Shown piece by piece: positions 53,307 to 62,302 of a stretch of 64,000 nucleotides of DNA (its first letter is position 1; the number at the start of each line of letters is the position of its first letter). Made by a program: the position numbers and the translations under genes. The notes under the pieces are model-generated. The model saw only the letters and a program-made list of their open reading frames with translations. It did no database searches and was not told the origin of the DNA. Source of the DNA: Prauserella flavalba (GTDB lineage Bacteria; Actinomycetota; Actinomycetes; Mycobacteriales; Pseudonocardiaceae); NCBI RefSeq assembly GCF_003202235.1, contig NZ_MASU01000001.1, forward strand, positions 124,001 to 188,000. Direction: 5' to 3'.

Positions 53307-54935
53307 GTGGAGCTACGACTGGAGATCGCTCAGTCGTGGCGGCGGGCCGAGCTCTCCGGGCTGAAGCCGAGCAGTCCCGCCGACCGGCTGGAAGTTCGCG
53401 ACATCGACACCAGCAGCAGACTGCTGCGGGCGGCCACTCCTGTCCTCGACGAGATCGCCAGGCACCTCGACGACACACGGCTGTGCGTGGTGCTCGCCGA
53501 CCGCGACTCCCGCATCGTGGCCAGACGCTTCGGCAAGCGCTCCGTGGAGCGGGTGCTCGACAGCGTCAGCGCCGTGCCCGGCTGCCAGTTCACCGAGGAG
53601 ACCAGCGGCACCAACTCGATCGCGACCCCATACGAGGTGCGCAGGGGCGTCGCCGTGCACGGCGACGAGCACTACCTGGAGGCATTCAAGCAGTTCACCT
53701 GCTACGGCCACCCGATCGTCCACCCCGCCACCAAGCGCCTGGAGGGCGTGCTCGACATCACCGGCCTGGTCGAGGACACCAACCCGCTGCTCGGTCCGTT
53801 CCTCGCGCACGCCGTCGCCGACATCGAGCAGCGCCTGCTCGACGGCTCCAACCAGGCCCAGCAGCGGCTGCTCGCCGCGTTCCAGGCCGCCCAGCACCGC
53901 TCGTCGGCGGTGCTCGCGCTCGGCGAGGACGTGGTGCTCGCCAACAGCACGGCCGTGGATCTCGTCGACGCCTGCGACCACGCGCTCCTGCGCGAGGTCA
54001 GCCGGACGCGGCGCGGCGTGCGCAGGCTGCGGCTGTCCTCCGGCACCGAGGTCGAGGTGCGGATGGAGGCGGTTTCGGTCAACGCCGGGATGCTGTTCGA
54101 ACTGGCCCCGCTGCGGCCGACATACCCGGCCCACGTGCGCAGGCGCGCGCTCGGCGGCGTGCTGCCCGCCGACGCCGAGGACCGGCTCCGCCGCAGCTCG
54201 CTCGCGCGTCGCCGGGTGCTCGTGGCGGGCGAGCCGGGCACCGGGCGCACCGCGGCGACCGCCGTGCTCGCTGGCGCGGAACCACTGGCGAGGCTCGACG
54301 CCGCCGACGTGCCCGTGCTGGGCGAGGCGGCGTGGTGCACCCGGCTGGAGGAGCTCGCGGCAGGGCATCCCGGACTCGTCGCGGTACAGGACGTGCATCT
54401 GCTGCCCGCCGTCCTCGCGGCACGGCTCGCCCGGCTGCTGGACACCTCGCCCGCGTGGTTCGTGCTCACCAGCGGACCGCTCGCCGAACTACGCGACGAG
54501 CACGCCGCACTCGCCGCACGCGTGCACCGGCGGGTCGAGCTGCCCCCGCTGCGCGAACGGCGCGCCGACATCCCCGCGCTCGCCAGGACCCTGCTCGGCG
54601 GGGTCCGCGGCGGCACGTCGCTGCGGCTCACCGCGGGCGCACTCGAACTGCTCGCCGCGCAGCCGTGGCCGGGCAACCTCCGCGAGCTGGAGACCGTGCT
54701 GGAGGAGGCCGCCCAGAGCCGCTCCGCCGGCGACATCACGGCGAGGGACCTCGCGCCGAGCTGCCAGGTGAGCGCCGCATCGCCCCAGCTCACCGGCTGG
54801 GAACAGGCCGAGCACGACGCGATCACCAAGGCGCTCGCCGCCGTCGGCGGCAACAAGGTGCACGCGGCGAAGCAGCTCGGCATCAGCCGCTCCACCCTCT
54901 ACAACCGGATGCGGGCGCTGCGCATCAGCGGCTAG
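53307..54935 (+). CDS. GAF / AAA / Fis-type regulator with degenerate ATPase domain
   Basis: 542 residues built like an NtrC/AcoR enhancer-binding protein. GAF-like sensor (about 40-190; GTNSIATPYEVRRGVAVHGDE and GHPIVHPATKRLEGVLDITG), central AAA-like domain with GEPGTGRT (308-315; the P-loop Lys is Arg) and WPGNLRELETV (about 455), and a C-terminal Fis helix-turn-helix (AAKQLGISRSTLYNRM). No GAFTGA loop, as expected where sigma-54 is absent. GTG at 53307 with GAGGAG. Upstream of the ADH gene and an inverted repeat, its likely target. Confidence 0.87.
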   Translation: MELRLEIAQSWRRAELSGLKPSSPADRLEVRDIDTSSRLLRAATPVLDEIARHLDDTRLCVVLADRDSRIVARRFGKRSVERVLDSVSAVPGCQFTEETSGTNSIATPYEVRRGVAVHGDEHYLEAFKQFTCYGHPIVHPATKRLEGVLDITGLVEDTNPLLGPFLAHAVADIEQRLLDGSNQAQQRLLAAFQAAQHRSSAVLALGEDVVLANSTAVDLVDACDHALLREVSRTRRGVRRLRLSSGTEVEVRMEAVSVNAGMLFELAPLRPTYPAHVRRRALGGVLPADAEDRLRRSSLARRRVLVAGEPGTGRTAATAVLAGAEPLARLDAADVPVLGEAAWCTRLEELAAGHPGLVAVQDVHLLPAVLAARLARLLDTSPAWFVLTSGPLAELRDEHAALAARVHRRVELPPLRERRADIPALARTLLGGVRGGTSLRLTAGALELLAAQPWPGNLRELETVLEEAAQSRSAGDITARDLAPSCQVSAASPQLTGWEQAEHDAITKALAAVGGNKVHAAKQLGISRSTLYNRMRALRISG

Positions 54936-54943
54936 CACTCCAG

Positions 54944-54962
54944 GTGTGCAGGATTTGCACAC
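54944..54962. promoter_or_regulatory. Inverted repeat GTGTGCA-N5-TGCACAC before the alcohol dehydrogenase gene
   Basis: Perfect 7-base arms, 68 bases before the GTG of the ADH and 9 bases after the regulator's stop. Candidate binding site for the preceding GAF/Fis regulator. Confidence 0.45.
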
Positions 54963-55029
54963 TCGCGCGTGGCCGAGCCGTTCGACAATCACGGCACGAC
55001 GTAGCAACGGCGCACGTGAGGAGACAGCT

Positions 55030-56142
55030 GTGAAGACGAAGGCAGCGGTACTGTTCGACGCTGGCAAGCCCTTCGAGATCCTCGAACTCGACCTGGACGG
55101 CCCCGGCCCGGGCGAGGTGCTGATCAAGTACACGGCCGCCGGTCTGTGCCACTCCGACCTGCACCTGATCGACGGTGACCTGGCGCCCCGGTTCCCGATC
55201 ATCGGCGGCCACGAGGGCGCGGGCATCATCGAGGAGGTCGGCCCCGGCGTCACCAAGGTCCAGCCCGGCGACCACGTGGTGTGCAGCTTCATCCCGAACT
55301 GTGGCACGTGCCGCTACTGTGCGACGGGCCGCTCGAACCTGTGCGACATGGGCGCGACGATCCTCGACGGGCACATGCCGGACGGGTCGTTCCGCTTCCA
55401 CTCCGGCGGCCAGGACTTCGGCGCGATGTGCATGCTCGGCACGTTCTCCGAGCGGGCGACGATCTCGCAGCACTCGGTGGTGAAGGTCGACGAGTGGCTG
55501 CCGCTGGAGACGGCGGTGCTGGTGGGCTGCGGTGTCCCGACCGGATGGGCGACCGCGAACTACGCGGGCGGGGTACGCGCGGGCGACACCACGGTCATCT
55601 ACGGCATCGGCGGCATCGGCATCAACGCCGTGCAGGGCGCGGCGCACGCGGGTGCCAAGAACGTCGTGGTGGTGGACCCGGTGGAGTTCAAGCGCGAGAG
55701 CGCGCTGAAGCTCGGCGCGACCCACGCGTTCGCGTCGGCGGGCGAGGCCGCCGAGAAGATCGCCGAGCTGACCTGGGGCCAGATGGCCGACCAGGCGCTG
55801 ATCACGGTGGGCACCGTTGACGAGCAGGTGGTGACCGACGCGTTCAACGCCGTCGGCAAGGGCGGCACCGTGGTGATCACGGGGCTGGCGAACCCGGAGA
55901 AGCTGACCGTGCACGTCTCGGGCGGTGTGCTGACGCTGTTCGAGAAGACGATCAAGGGCACGCTGTTCGGCTCGGCCAACCCGCAGTACGACATCGTCAA
56001 GCTCCTGCGCCTCTACGACGCGGGCAAGCTCAAGCTCGACGAGCTCGTGACGACGAAGTACACCCTGGAGCAGGTCAACGAGGGCTACCAGGACCTGCGT
56101 GACGGCAAGAACGTCCGCGGCGTCATCGTTCACGCCCAGTAA
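55030..56142 (+). CDS. Zinc alcohol dehydrogenase, NDMA-dependent nicotinoprotein type (TIGR03989-like)
   Basis: 370-residue medium-chain zinc ADH. Catalytic zinc CHSD (about 41), GHEGAGIIEEVG, structural zinc Cys (CGTCRYC...SNLCD), NAD loop YGIGGIGINAVQG. The inserted GATILDGHMPDGSFRFHSGGQDFG segment is the pattern I associate with the Rxyl_3153/NDMA-dependent group, in which NAD(H) is held tightly and electrons leave by a carrier such as mycofactocin. GTG at 55030 with GTGAGGAG. Adjacent regulator; a type A palindrome follows. Confidence 0.82.
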   Translation: MKTKAAVLFDAGKPFEILELDLDGPGPGEVLIKYTAAGLCHSDLHLIDGDLAPRFPIIGGHEGAGIIEEVGPGVTKVQPGDHVVCSFIPNCGTCRYCATGRSNLCDMGATILDGHMPDGSFRFHSGGQDFGAMCMLGTFSERATISQHSVVKVDEWLPLETAVLVGCGVPTGWATANYAGGVRAGDTTVIYGIGGIGINAVQGAAHAGAKNVVVVDPVEFKRESALKLGATHAFASAGEAAEKIAELTWGQMADQALITVGTVDEQVVTDAFNAVGKGGTVVITGLANPEKLTVHVSGGVLTLFEKTIKGTLFGSANPQYDIVKLLRLYDAGKLKLDELVTTKYTLEQVNEGYQDLRDGKNVRGVIVHAQ

Positions 56143-56155
56143 CCACCCCAACGCT

Positions 56156-56204
56156 CCCCAAGGCCACCTTTGTTGCGTTCAACGCAACAAAGGTGGCCTT
56201 GGGG
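56156..56204. repeat. Type A palindrome, copy 4 (convergent gene ends)
   Basis: 49-base perfect palindrome centred at 56180; arms CCCCAAGGCCACCTTTGTTGCG. 13 bases after the ADH stop, 5 before the end of the convergent YCII gene. Confidence 0.9.
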
Positions 56205-56209
56205 GCTGT

Positions 56210-56491
56210 TCAGGAGGCCGGGAGCCAGGCGCCGATCACCGGTTTGAACTCGCGGACCTTACGCTGCGCGATCGCGCCTTCGAGGTGGTACGGGTCCTGG
56301 TCGATCAGCTTCTGCAGCTCCTCGCGGTTCTCGGCCTGGTACAGGGCCAGCCCGCCCTTGTCGTCGTCCACCGGGCCCGCGATCGCGACGACCCCCTGCT
56401 CGGCGAGCGACACCAGGAAGTCGCGGTGCCGCGGCCGGACCTCGGCGAACTTCTCCGGCACGTACTCGATTTCGACCAGGAACCAGGCCAC
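56210..56491 (-). CDS. YCII-related family protein
   Basis: 93 residues with the YciI ferredoxin-like fold: FLVEIEYVPE, RPRHRDFLVSLAEQGVVAIAGP (His/Asp site) and DPYHLEGAIAQRKVREFKPVIG. Members can catalyse small cleavages, but the role here is unknown. GTG at 56491 has GGAGG before it. Confidence 0.87.
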   Translation of the reverse strand: MAWFLVEIEYVPEKFAEVRPRHRDFLVSLAEQGVVAIAGPVDDDKGGLALYQAENREELQKLIDQDPYHLEGAIAQRKVREFKPVIGAWLPAS

Positions 56492-56658
56492 TGCGTCCTC
56501 CCGATGATCTAGCGTTGTGCGTAGCTTGCGCACCGTATCGGTACCTGACGGTCATCTGAGAACGCTGGGTAATGCCAGTTCCACCCGATACGCTGAGTGC
56601 GCGTCAGTTTCGTGCTCCACGGAGCTGGAGAACGCCGTCGAGGGATGGGCAGGTTTCG

Positions 56659-57279
56659 ATGCAGGGCAGCGCCGAGCCCATGCGCCAGCGCAACGCCGCA
56701 GCAGCAGGGAGAAACGTCGAGAGCAGTGTCGAGCAGACGCTCGGTCACCTGCGCACGCTGGACGCTCCCTTGCCCAAAGCCCAGCCCTCGGGCCCACTGA
56801 CACTCGAGGACCTCTACCGCCAGCACCGGATGCGGCTGGTGCGCCTCGCCATCCTGCTCGTCGACGAGCCCGCGACCGCCGAGGACGTGGTGCAGGAGGC
56901 CTTCACCGGTCTGCACCGCAACTGGGGCAAGCTCCGCGACGCCGCGGCCGCCGTCGGCTACCTGCGCACGGCCGTGGTGAACGGGTCGCGCAGCGTGCTG
57001 CGCAGGCGCAAGACCGCGCGCGAGTACGTGCCCCCGCACGCCGTGAACGCGCGCTCGGCCGAGAGCCTCGCGATGCTGTCGACCGAGCACCAGGCCGTCG
57101 TCAACGCGCTGTCGAAGCTTCCGCCCCGCCAACGGGAAGTGCTGGTGCTGCGCTACTACGGCGGACTGTCGGAAGCGGAGATCTCCGAGGCGGCGGGCAT
57201 CTCCAAGGGCACCGTCAAGTCCACGGCGAGCCGGGCACTGGAGGCTCTCCAGCGGGCGATGCACGACGGTAGAAACTGA
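56659..57279 (+). CDS. SigE-family ECF RNA polymerase sigma factor
   Basis: 206 residues from ATG 56659 (ATG 56680 also possible; a further open stretch upstream looks like noise). Region 2 (about 50-110; RQHRMRLVRLAILLVDEPATAEDVVQEAFTGL is the core) and region 4 (about 145-200; LPPRQREVLVLRYYGGLSEAEISEAAGISKGTVKSTASRALEAL split by helix turn). No anti-sigma gene follows; nagA begins 66 bases on. Confidence 0.88.
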   Translation: MQGSAEPMRQRNAAAAGRNVESSVEQTLGHLRTLDAPLPKAQPSGPLTLEDLYRQHRMRLVRLAILLVDEPATAEDVVQEAFTGLHRNWGKLRDAAAAVGYLRTAVVNGSRSVLRRRKTAREYVPPHAVNARSAESLAMLSTEHQAVVNALSKLPPRQREVLVLRYYGGLSEAEISEAAGISKGTVKSTASRALEALQRAMHDGRN

Positions 57280-57318
57280 ATAACAAGGTAGCCTCGATAT
57301 TTCGTGAGTTGCCGACAT

Positions 57319-57334
57319 TCTGGTCTGGACCAAT
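57319..57334 (+). promoter_or_regulatory. DasR-responsive element (dre) upstream of nagA
   Basis: TCTGGTCTGGACCAAT agrees with the 16-base dre consensus ACTGGTCTAGACCACT at 13 of 16 positions, including the TGGTCT/GACCA arms. In streptomycetes DasR, a GlcNAc-responsive GntR regulator, represses nag genes through such sites. It is 11 bases before the nagA start, so binding would block initiation. Confidence 0.65.
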
Positions 57335-57345
57335 ATGATGTGGTC

Positions 57346-58503
57346 GTGAACGGCTCCGACGACTTCGTGCTCACCGGCGGGCGGCTGGCCTGCCCCGACG
57401 GCGTACTCGACGACGGCTGGCTCGCCGTCTCGGCAGGCCGGATCGCCGAGCTGGGCACGGGCACGCCTCCCGAAGGCAGGCACGTCGACGTCGGCGGAGC
57501 GCTCGTCGTGCCCGGCTTCGTCGACACGCACTGCCACGGTGGTGGCGGTGCGTCGTTCTCCACCGCCGACCCCGCCGAGGCGGCCAGGGCGATCGCGGCC
57601 CACCGGCGGCACGGCACCACGACCATGCTGGCGAGCCTGGTCTCCGACCAGCTGGGCGTGCTCACCGACCAGCTCGCGGCACTGTCGGAACTGGTCGAGG
57701 ACGGCGAACTGGCAGGCGTGCACCTGGAGGGTCCGTTCATCGCGCAGGCCCGCTGCGGCGCGCACGACCCCGCCGCACTGCGCGAGCCCGACACCAGCGC
57801 GGTCGACTCGCTGCTCGACGCCGGCAGGGGTCACGTCCGCATGGTCACGCTCGCACCCGAGCTGACCGGCGGCATCAAGGCAGTGCGCCAGCTCGCCGAG
57901 TCGGGCGTGATCGCGGCGATCGGGCACACCGACGGCACCGAGGAGCAGATCCGGCCCGCCGTGGACGCCGGTGCGACGGTGGCGACCCACCTCTTCAACG
58001 GTATGCGGCCGCTGCACCACCGGGAACCCGGCCCGGTCGGGGTGCTGCTCGACGACGAGCGGGTGACCGTGGAGCTCATCTGCGACCTCGTCCACGTGCA
58101 TCCCACGGTGGTGCGGCTGGCCGCGCGGCACGCGGGCCGGGACCGGACCGTGCTCGTCACCGACGCGATGTCGGCGACGGACGCCGCAGACGGCACCTAC
58201 TCGCTCGGCAGGCTCGCCGTCGACGTGCGCGGCGGCGTCGCGACGCTCGCGGGCAACGGCGCGCTCGCCGGCAGCACGCTCACGATGGACGCCGCCTTCC
58301 GCAACCTCGTGCACGGCGCGGGGCTGAGCGTCACCGACGCGGTGCGTGCTACCGCGAGTAGACCGGCCGAGCTGCTCGGCATCGCGGACCGCACCGGCCG
58401 GCTGTGTCGCGGCCTGCAGGCCGACCTGGTACTTCTCGGTGATGATCTTTGCCCAATGGGGGTATTGCGCCGCGGCGAATGGGTAACTCCCAGCGACCAC
58501 TAG
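57346..58503 (+). CDS. nagA: N-acetylglucosamine-6-phosphate deacetylase (NagA)
   Basis: 385 residues. Amidohydrolase barrel converting GlcNAc-6-P to glucosamine-6-P and acetate in aminosugar and cell-wall recycling. Metal and substrate residues: VDTHCHGGGG, HLEGPFIA, IGHTDGT, THLFNGMRPLHHREPG and LVTDAMSA. GTG at 57346 (an in-frame GTG at 57340 precedes). A DasR-like site overlaps the leader. Confidence 0.93.
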   Translation: MNGSDDFVLTGGRLACPDGVLDDGWLAVSAGRIAELGTGTPPEGRHVDVGGALVVPGFVDTHCHGGGGASFSTADPAEAARAIAAHRRHGTTTMLASLVSDQLGVLTDQLAALSELVEDGELAGVHLEGPFIAQARCGAHDPAALREPDTSAVDSLLDAGRGHVRMVTLAPELTGGIKAVRQLAESGVIAAIGHTDGTEEQIRPAVDAGATVATHLFNGMRPLHHREPGPVGVLLDDERVTVELICDLVHVHPTVVRLAARHAGRDRTVLVTDAMSATDAADGTYSLGRLAVDVRGGVATLAGNGALAGSTLTMDAAFRNLVHGAGLSVTDAVRATASRPAELLGIADRTGRLCRGLQADLVLLGDDLCPMGVLRRGEWVTPSDH

Positions 58504-58513
58504 ACTCTCCTGG

Positions 58514-59266
58514 GTGGCGGAGTACCGCGTCGACGAGCTCGCCCGCCTCGCGGGCACGACAGTCGGAAACGTACGGGTGTACCAGGACCGCGAGCTGCTT
58601 CCTCCACCCGAGCGACGAGGCCGCGTCGCGCTCTACTCAGACGCGCACCTGGCCCGGCTGCGGGTGATCCTCGGGCTGCTCAAGCGCGGCTACACGTTCG
58701 CGCAGATCCGCGAGCTGCTCACCACGTGGCAGTCGGGCCGCGACCTGGAGGACCTCCTCGGCCTGGAACAGGTGCTGTCGCTGCCGTGGAGCGACGAGCC
58801 GACCGAGCGGATCGCGCTGGCCGACCTGCTCGCCGAGTTCAGCCACCACGGCGTCGACACCGAGGTGATCGCGAGGCTCGTGCGGCTGGGCCTGTTCACC
58901 CACGACGGAGCCGCTCATGTGCTCGTGCGGAGCCCCCGGCTGCTGCACGCGGGAAGGGAGCTGCTCGCCGCGGGTGTGCCGCTGACGGCGCTGCTGGAGA
59001 TCGCCGAGCAGGTGCGGCGGCACACCGACCAGCTCGCCGCGATGTTCCTGCGGATGGTCGACGAGCACGTGGTGCCGGGCCGCGACACGGGCTGGACCCC
59101 CAGCGGCGACGAGATGCCACAGCTCACCCAGCAGGCGAGCAGGCTGAGGCCGCTCGCGCAGTCGGTGGTGACGGCGTTTCTCGCCAAGTCGATGAGCCGC
59201 GCACTCAGCGACTGGCTCACCGAACGCTTCGGCCCGCTGTTCCAGCAGCACTACCCTGAACGGTGA
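58514..59266 (+). CDS. MerR-family transcriptional regulator
   Basis: 250 residues. N-terminal MerR winged helix (1-70; YRVDELARLAGTTVGNVRVYQDRELLPPPER) and a long helical C-terminal domain without the metal-binding Cys of metal sensors. Target unknown. GTG at 58514, 10 bases after nagA; its stop overlaps the start of the next gene (GTGATGA). Confidence 0.9.
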   Translation: MAEYRVDELARLAGTTVGNVRVYQDRELLPPPERRGRVALYSDAHLARLRVILGLLKRGYTFAQIRELLTTWQSGRDLEDLLGLEQVLSLPWSDEPTERIALADLLAEFSHHGVDTEVIARLVRLGLFTHDGAAHVLVRSPRLLHAGRELLAAGVPLTALLEIAEQVRRHTDQLAAMFLRMVDEHVVPGRDTGWTPSGDEMPQLTQQASRLRPLAQSVVTAFLAKSMSRALSDWLTERFGPLFQQHYPER

Positions 59267-59589
59267 TGAGTGACGACCCCGAGCGCCTGCTCGCCGAGGC
59301 GCTGCGCGCGCAGGCGCGCAACGCGCCGCCGGCGAAGCCGAGCACTCCCCGGCGGGAGCCGCCTCCCGTCGTCGAGACGCCCGGAGGGTACGGCCTGCTC
59401 TCCGGAGCCGGTGAGGGGTCGCTCGAACGCGAACGGGCCGCGCTGGACGCGCTCGCGCACCCCGCCCCCGTCCCCGCACCGCCGAGGGCGAGACAGCCGG
59501 AACCGCTGTCGCTGTACTGGATCTTGCTACTGACGTTGTTGCTCGGCCTTGCCTCGGGATGTGTGATCGGCCTGCTCACGCTCTTGTGA
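59266..59589 (+). CDS. Single-helix membrane protein
   Basis: 107 residues, function unknown. Cytoplasmic Pro/Glu/Arg-rich domain (1-85) then one C-terminal helix (SLYWILLLTLLLGLASGCVIG). ATG at 59266 (GTG at 59263) overlaps the MerR stop, suggesting cotranscription. Confidence 0.75.
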   Translation: MSDDPERLLAEALRAQARNAPPAKPSTPRREPPPVVETPGGYGLLSGAGEGSLERERAALDALAHPAPVPAPPRARQPEPLSLYWILLLTLLLGLASGCVIGLLTLL

Positions 59590-59644
59590 ACGCGGGCACT
59601 AAGGCTCATGTGGGCGGTCTCGGCGACCCTGTACCTTGTCCTGC

Positions 59645-60304
59645 GTGATTCTCGCGCAGACACCGGCCCAGATGTCGATCATGCCCGACTGGCTCAATCC
59701 GGAGCACCTGCTCTCGGGCATCGGGCCCGCGGTGGTCGCCGTGCTGTGCCTGATCCTGTTCGCGGAGAGCAGTGTCTTCCCGGTGCTGCCGGGCGACTCG
59801 CTGCTGTTCACGGCCGGTCTGTTCGTCGCGAACGGCAGCCTCGACGTGCCGCTGTGGCTGGTCTGCGTTCTCGCCACCGTCGCGGCGATCATCGGCAACG
59901 TCGTCGGCTACGGCATCGGCTGGAAGGTCGGGCCGAAGCTGTTCAACCGGCCGGACTCGCGGTTCTTCAAACAGGAGTACGTCGACAAGACGCACGCGTT
60001 CCTGGAGAAGCACGGCCCCAAGGCGATCGTGCTGGCCCGGTTCGTGCCGTTCGTGCGCACGTTCATCACGTGGCTGGGCGGCATCGGCCGCATGGACCCG
60101 AAGAAGTACTTCACCTACACGGTCCTCGGCGGCATCCTGTGGGCCGCCGGGCTCATCGTGCTCGGCTCGCTGCTGGGCAACATCGCGTTCATCCGCGACA
60201 ACGTCGACGCGATCTTCCTGCTGATCGTGCTGGTGTCGGTGCTGCCGATCGTCTTCGAGTACCTCAAGGCGCGCCGCGAGAAGCGCACGCCGACCGAGAA
60301 CTGA
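59645..60304 (+). CDS. DedA-family membrane protein
   Basis: 219 residues. FAESSVFPVLPGDSLLF and ARFVPFVRTFITWLGGIGRM are the two conserved DedA motifs (re-entrant loop and Gly/Arg-rich segment); five or so helices. Members flip or transport lipid carriers such as undecaprenyl phosphate. GTG at 59645; a TTG at 59636 would add three residues. Confidence 0.93.
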   Translation: MILAQTPAQMSIMPDWLNPEHLLSGIGPAVVAVLCLILFAESSVFPVLPGDSLLFTAGLFVANGSLDVPLWLVCVLATVAAIIGNVVGYGIGWKVGPKLFNRPDSRFFKQEYVDKTHAFLEKHGPKAIVLARFVPFVRTFITWLGGIGRMDPKKYFTYTVLGGILWAAGLIVLGSLLGNIAFIRDNVDAIFLLIVLVSVLPIVFEYLKARREKRTPTEN

Positions 60305-60307
60305 CGC

Positions 60308-61690
60308 TCACTCCAGGGAGAACATCGACCCGGGGTTGAACAGGCCGTCCGGGTCGAGTGCCCGCTTGAGCTGCCGGTGCACGCGCAGGCCGACGGGGCC
60401 GATCTCGCGTTCGAGCCAGTCCTGCTTGAACTTGCCGACACCGTGCTCGCCGGTCACCGTGCCGCCGAGCGCCAGGCCGAGGTCGAGGATCGCGTCGAAC
60501 GCCTTGCGCGCCCGGTCGAACTCGCCCTCGGCCGCCGCGTCGTAGACCACCGTGGGGTGCATGTTCCCGTCGCCGGCGTGCCCGCAGACGGCGATGCGCA
60601 GGCCCACCTCCTCGCTGATTCGCTCGCAGCCCTCGATGAGGTCGGCGATGCGCGTGCGGGGCACGCACACGTCGTCGGTCATGTTGGCGCCCAGCGCGGC
60701 CAGCGCGTAGTGCACCGAACGGCGGGCCTGCATCAGCAGGTTGCCCTCGGCGAGGTCCTCGGTCGCGTGCGTCATCTCCGCGCCGGCGTCGGCGCACACC
60801 TGCTGCAACGCCGCCAGCTCCCGGTGCGCCACCTCTCCACCGGCGTCGGACTGGCACAGCAGCAGCGCTCCGGAGCGGGAGCCCGCGCCGAGGTCGGTGT
60901 TGAGGTGGTTCTCGACGGCCGCGATCGTGGCGGCGTCCATGATCTCCATGAGCGAGGGCACGAGCCCCTCGCGCACGATCCGGCTCACCGCGGCACCGGC
61001 GTCCCTGGTGGAGGAGAACGCGGCGACGAGCGTGCCCGGCGCCTGCGGTAGCGGCCGCAGGGCGAGGGTGGCCTGCGTGATGACGCCGAGGGTGCCCTCG
61101 CTGCCGACGAAGAGCTTGGTGAGGTCGTAGCCCGCGACGCCCTTCACCGTGCGGCGGCCGGTGCGCAGCAGCGAGCCGTCGGCGAGCACGACCTCGAGCC
61201 CGAGCACGGAGTCGGCGGTGACGCCGTACTTCACGCAGCACAGCCCGCCCGCGTTGGTGGCGAGGTTGCCGCCGATCGTGCACCAGTCGTAGCTGGAGGG
61301 ATCGGGAGGGTAGAACAGGCCGTGCTTGGCGACGGCGTCGCGCAGGTGCAGGTTCACCACGCCGGGCTGGACCACGGCGAGCCGGTTGTCGGCGTCGATC
61401 TCCAGTATCTCGTCGAGCTTGGTGGTCACGAGCACCACGCAGCCCTCGATCGCGTTCGCGCCGCCGCAGATGCCGCTGCCCGCGCCGCGCGGCACGATCG
61501 GAACCCCCGCCTCCGCACAGGCTCGCACGGTCGCCCGCACCCCAGCGACGTCCGACGGCAGCACCACCGCGAGCGGAACCCCTGCGGGGGCCAGCGGCAT
61601 CTCGTCCCTGGAGTAGGCGGCGGTCACGTCCGGATCGGTGAGCACGGCGTCGGCACCGAGCTCCTCGCGCAACGTCGACAGCAGTGTCAT
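60308..61690 (-). CDS. FAD-linked oxidase (GlcD/lactate-dehydrogenase-like)
   Basis: 460 residues. PCMH FAD-binding domain: VPRGAGSGICGGANAIEG and YPPDPSSYDWCTIGGNLATNAGGLCCVKYG; C-terminal cap EHGVGKFKQDWLE. This pattern is D-2-hydroxyacid/glycolate oxidase-type; the substrate is unknown. ATG at 61690. Separated by three bases from the convergent DedA stop. Confidence 0.9.
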   Translation of the reverse strand: MTLLSTLREELGADAVLTDPDVTAAYSRDEMPLAPAGVPLAVVLPSDVAGVRATVRACAEAGVPIVPRGAGSGICGGANAIEGCVVLVTTKLDEILEIDADNRLAVVQPGVVNLHLRDAVAKHGLFYPPDPSSYDWCTIGGNLATNAGGLCCVKYGVTADSVLGLEVVLADGSLLRTGRRTVKGVAGYDLTKLFVGSEGTLGVITQATLALRPLPQAPGTLVAAFSSTRDAGAAVSRIVREGLVPSLMEIMDAATIAAVENHLNTDLGAGSRSGALLLCQSDAGGEVAHRELAALQQVCADAGAEMTHATEDLAEGNLLMQARRSVHYALAALGANMTDDVCVPRTRIADLIEGCERISEEVGLRIAVCGHAGDGNMHPTVVYDAAAEGEFDRARKAFDAILDLGLALGGTVTGEHGVGKFKQDWLEREIGPVGLRVHRQLKRALDPDGLFNPGSMFSLE

Positions 61691-61700
61691 GCCGCCAACG

Positions 61701-62123
61701 CTAGCGCGCCATCCCGTAGACGCGGTCCACCCGCAACCGCAGGACGAGGCGCTGGTCGGCCACCATCGCGGTGCGGTACTCGGCCCAGTCCGGGTGCTCG
61801 CCCCTGATCGCGCGGTAGAGGTCGATCAGCTCCTCCACGGCGTCGTCGTGCTCGTCCTTCGCCACCGCCGACAGTTCGGCGACGCCCTCGGCGACGGCGT
61901 AGGACCAGCCGTCGGCGCTCGACACGTGGTAGCTCGCCCTCGGGTCGCGGCGGAGGTTCTTGGTCTTGGCCCTGCCTTCGGTGATCGAGACGCGCAGGAG
62001 GTCCCGCTCGGGGTCGTAGTGGTGGTTGACGTTGGACAGCTGAGGGCGTCCGTCGCGTTTGAGCGTGACCAGCACGCCGAAGGGCCGCTCGGTGAGTAGC
62101 GCGCGCAGGGGATCTCGGCTCAT
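61701..62123 (-). CDS. PPOX-class F420-dependent enzyme
   Basis: 140 residues. Split-barrel fold: RPFGVLVTLKRDGRPQLSNVNHHYD, SITEGRAKTKNLRRDPRASYHV (FMN/F420 phosphate site) and VYGMAR end. Fits TIGR03618. Upstream on the minus strand of the FAD-linked oxidase; spacing 10 bases, likely cotranscribed. Confidence 0.88.
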   Translation of the reverse strand: MSRDPLRALLTERPFGVLVTLKRDGRPQLSNVNHHYDPERDLLRVSITEGRAKTKNLRRDPRASYHVSSADGWSYAVAEGVAELSAVAKDEHDDAVEELIDLYRAIRGEHPDWAEYRTAMVADQRLVLRLRVDRVYGMAR

Positions 62124-62252
62124 GACCGCGGAACGCGACCAGGTCGCCCGGCATTCCGCTCACACGGGCGGGTGACAGGCCCGGTGGCGTGGAGCACAGC
62201 CCCGGGTAATCGGGTTGCACGAAGCCACGCCGCGGGGACATTCTTGCTTGAG

Positions 62253-62264
62253 GCAACTAGTTGC
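62253..62264. promoter_or_regulatory. Perfect palindrome GCAACTAGTTGC upstream of marR-MFS
   Basis: 12-base perfect dyad, flanked by TTGC/GCAA repeats (TTGCTTGAG left, CGCAAAC right), 38 bases before the MarR start. MarR-family proteins bind such symmetric sites at their own promoter; very likely autoregulation plus control of the pump. Confidence 0.6.
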
Positions 62265-62302
62265 ACGACGCAAACAAGACATCCGAGACGAAAGACCTGC
62301 TC

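Noticed and set aside
53307-54935. True sigma-54-dependent activator
   Set aside because: P-loop Lys replaced by Arg and no GAFTGA motif; actinobacteria generally lack RpoN.
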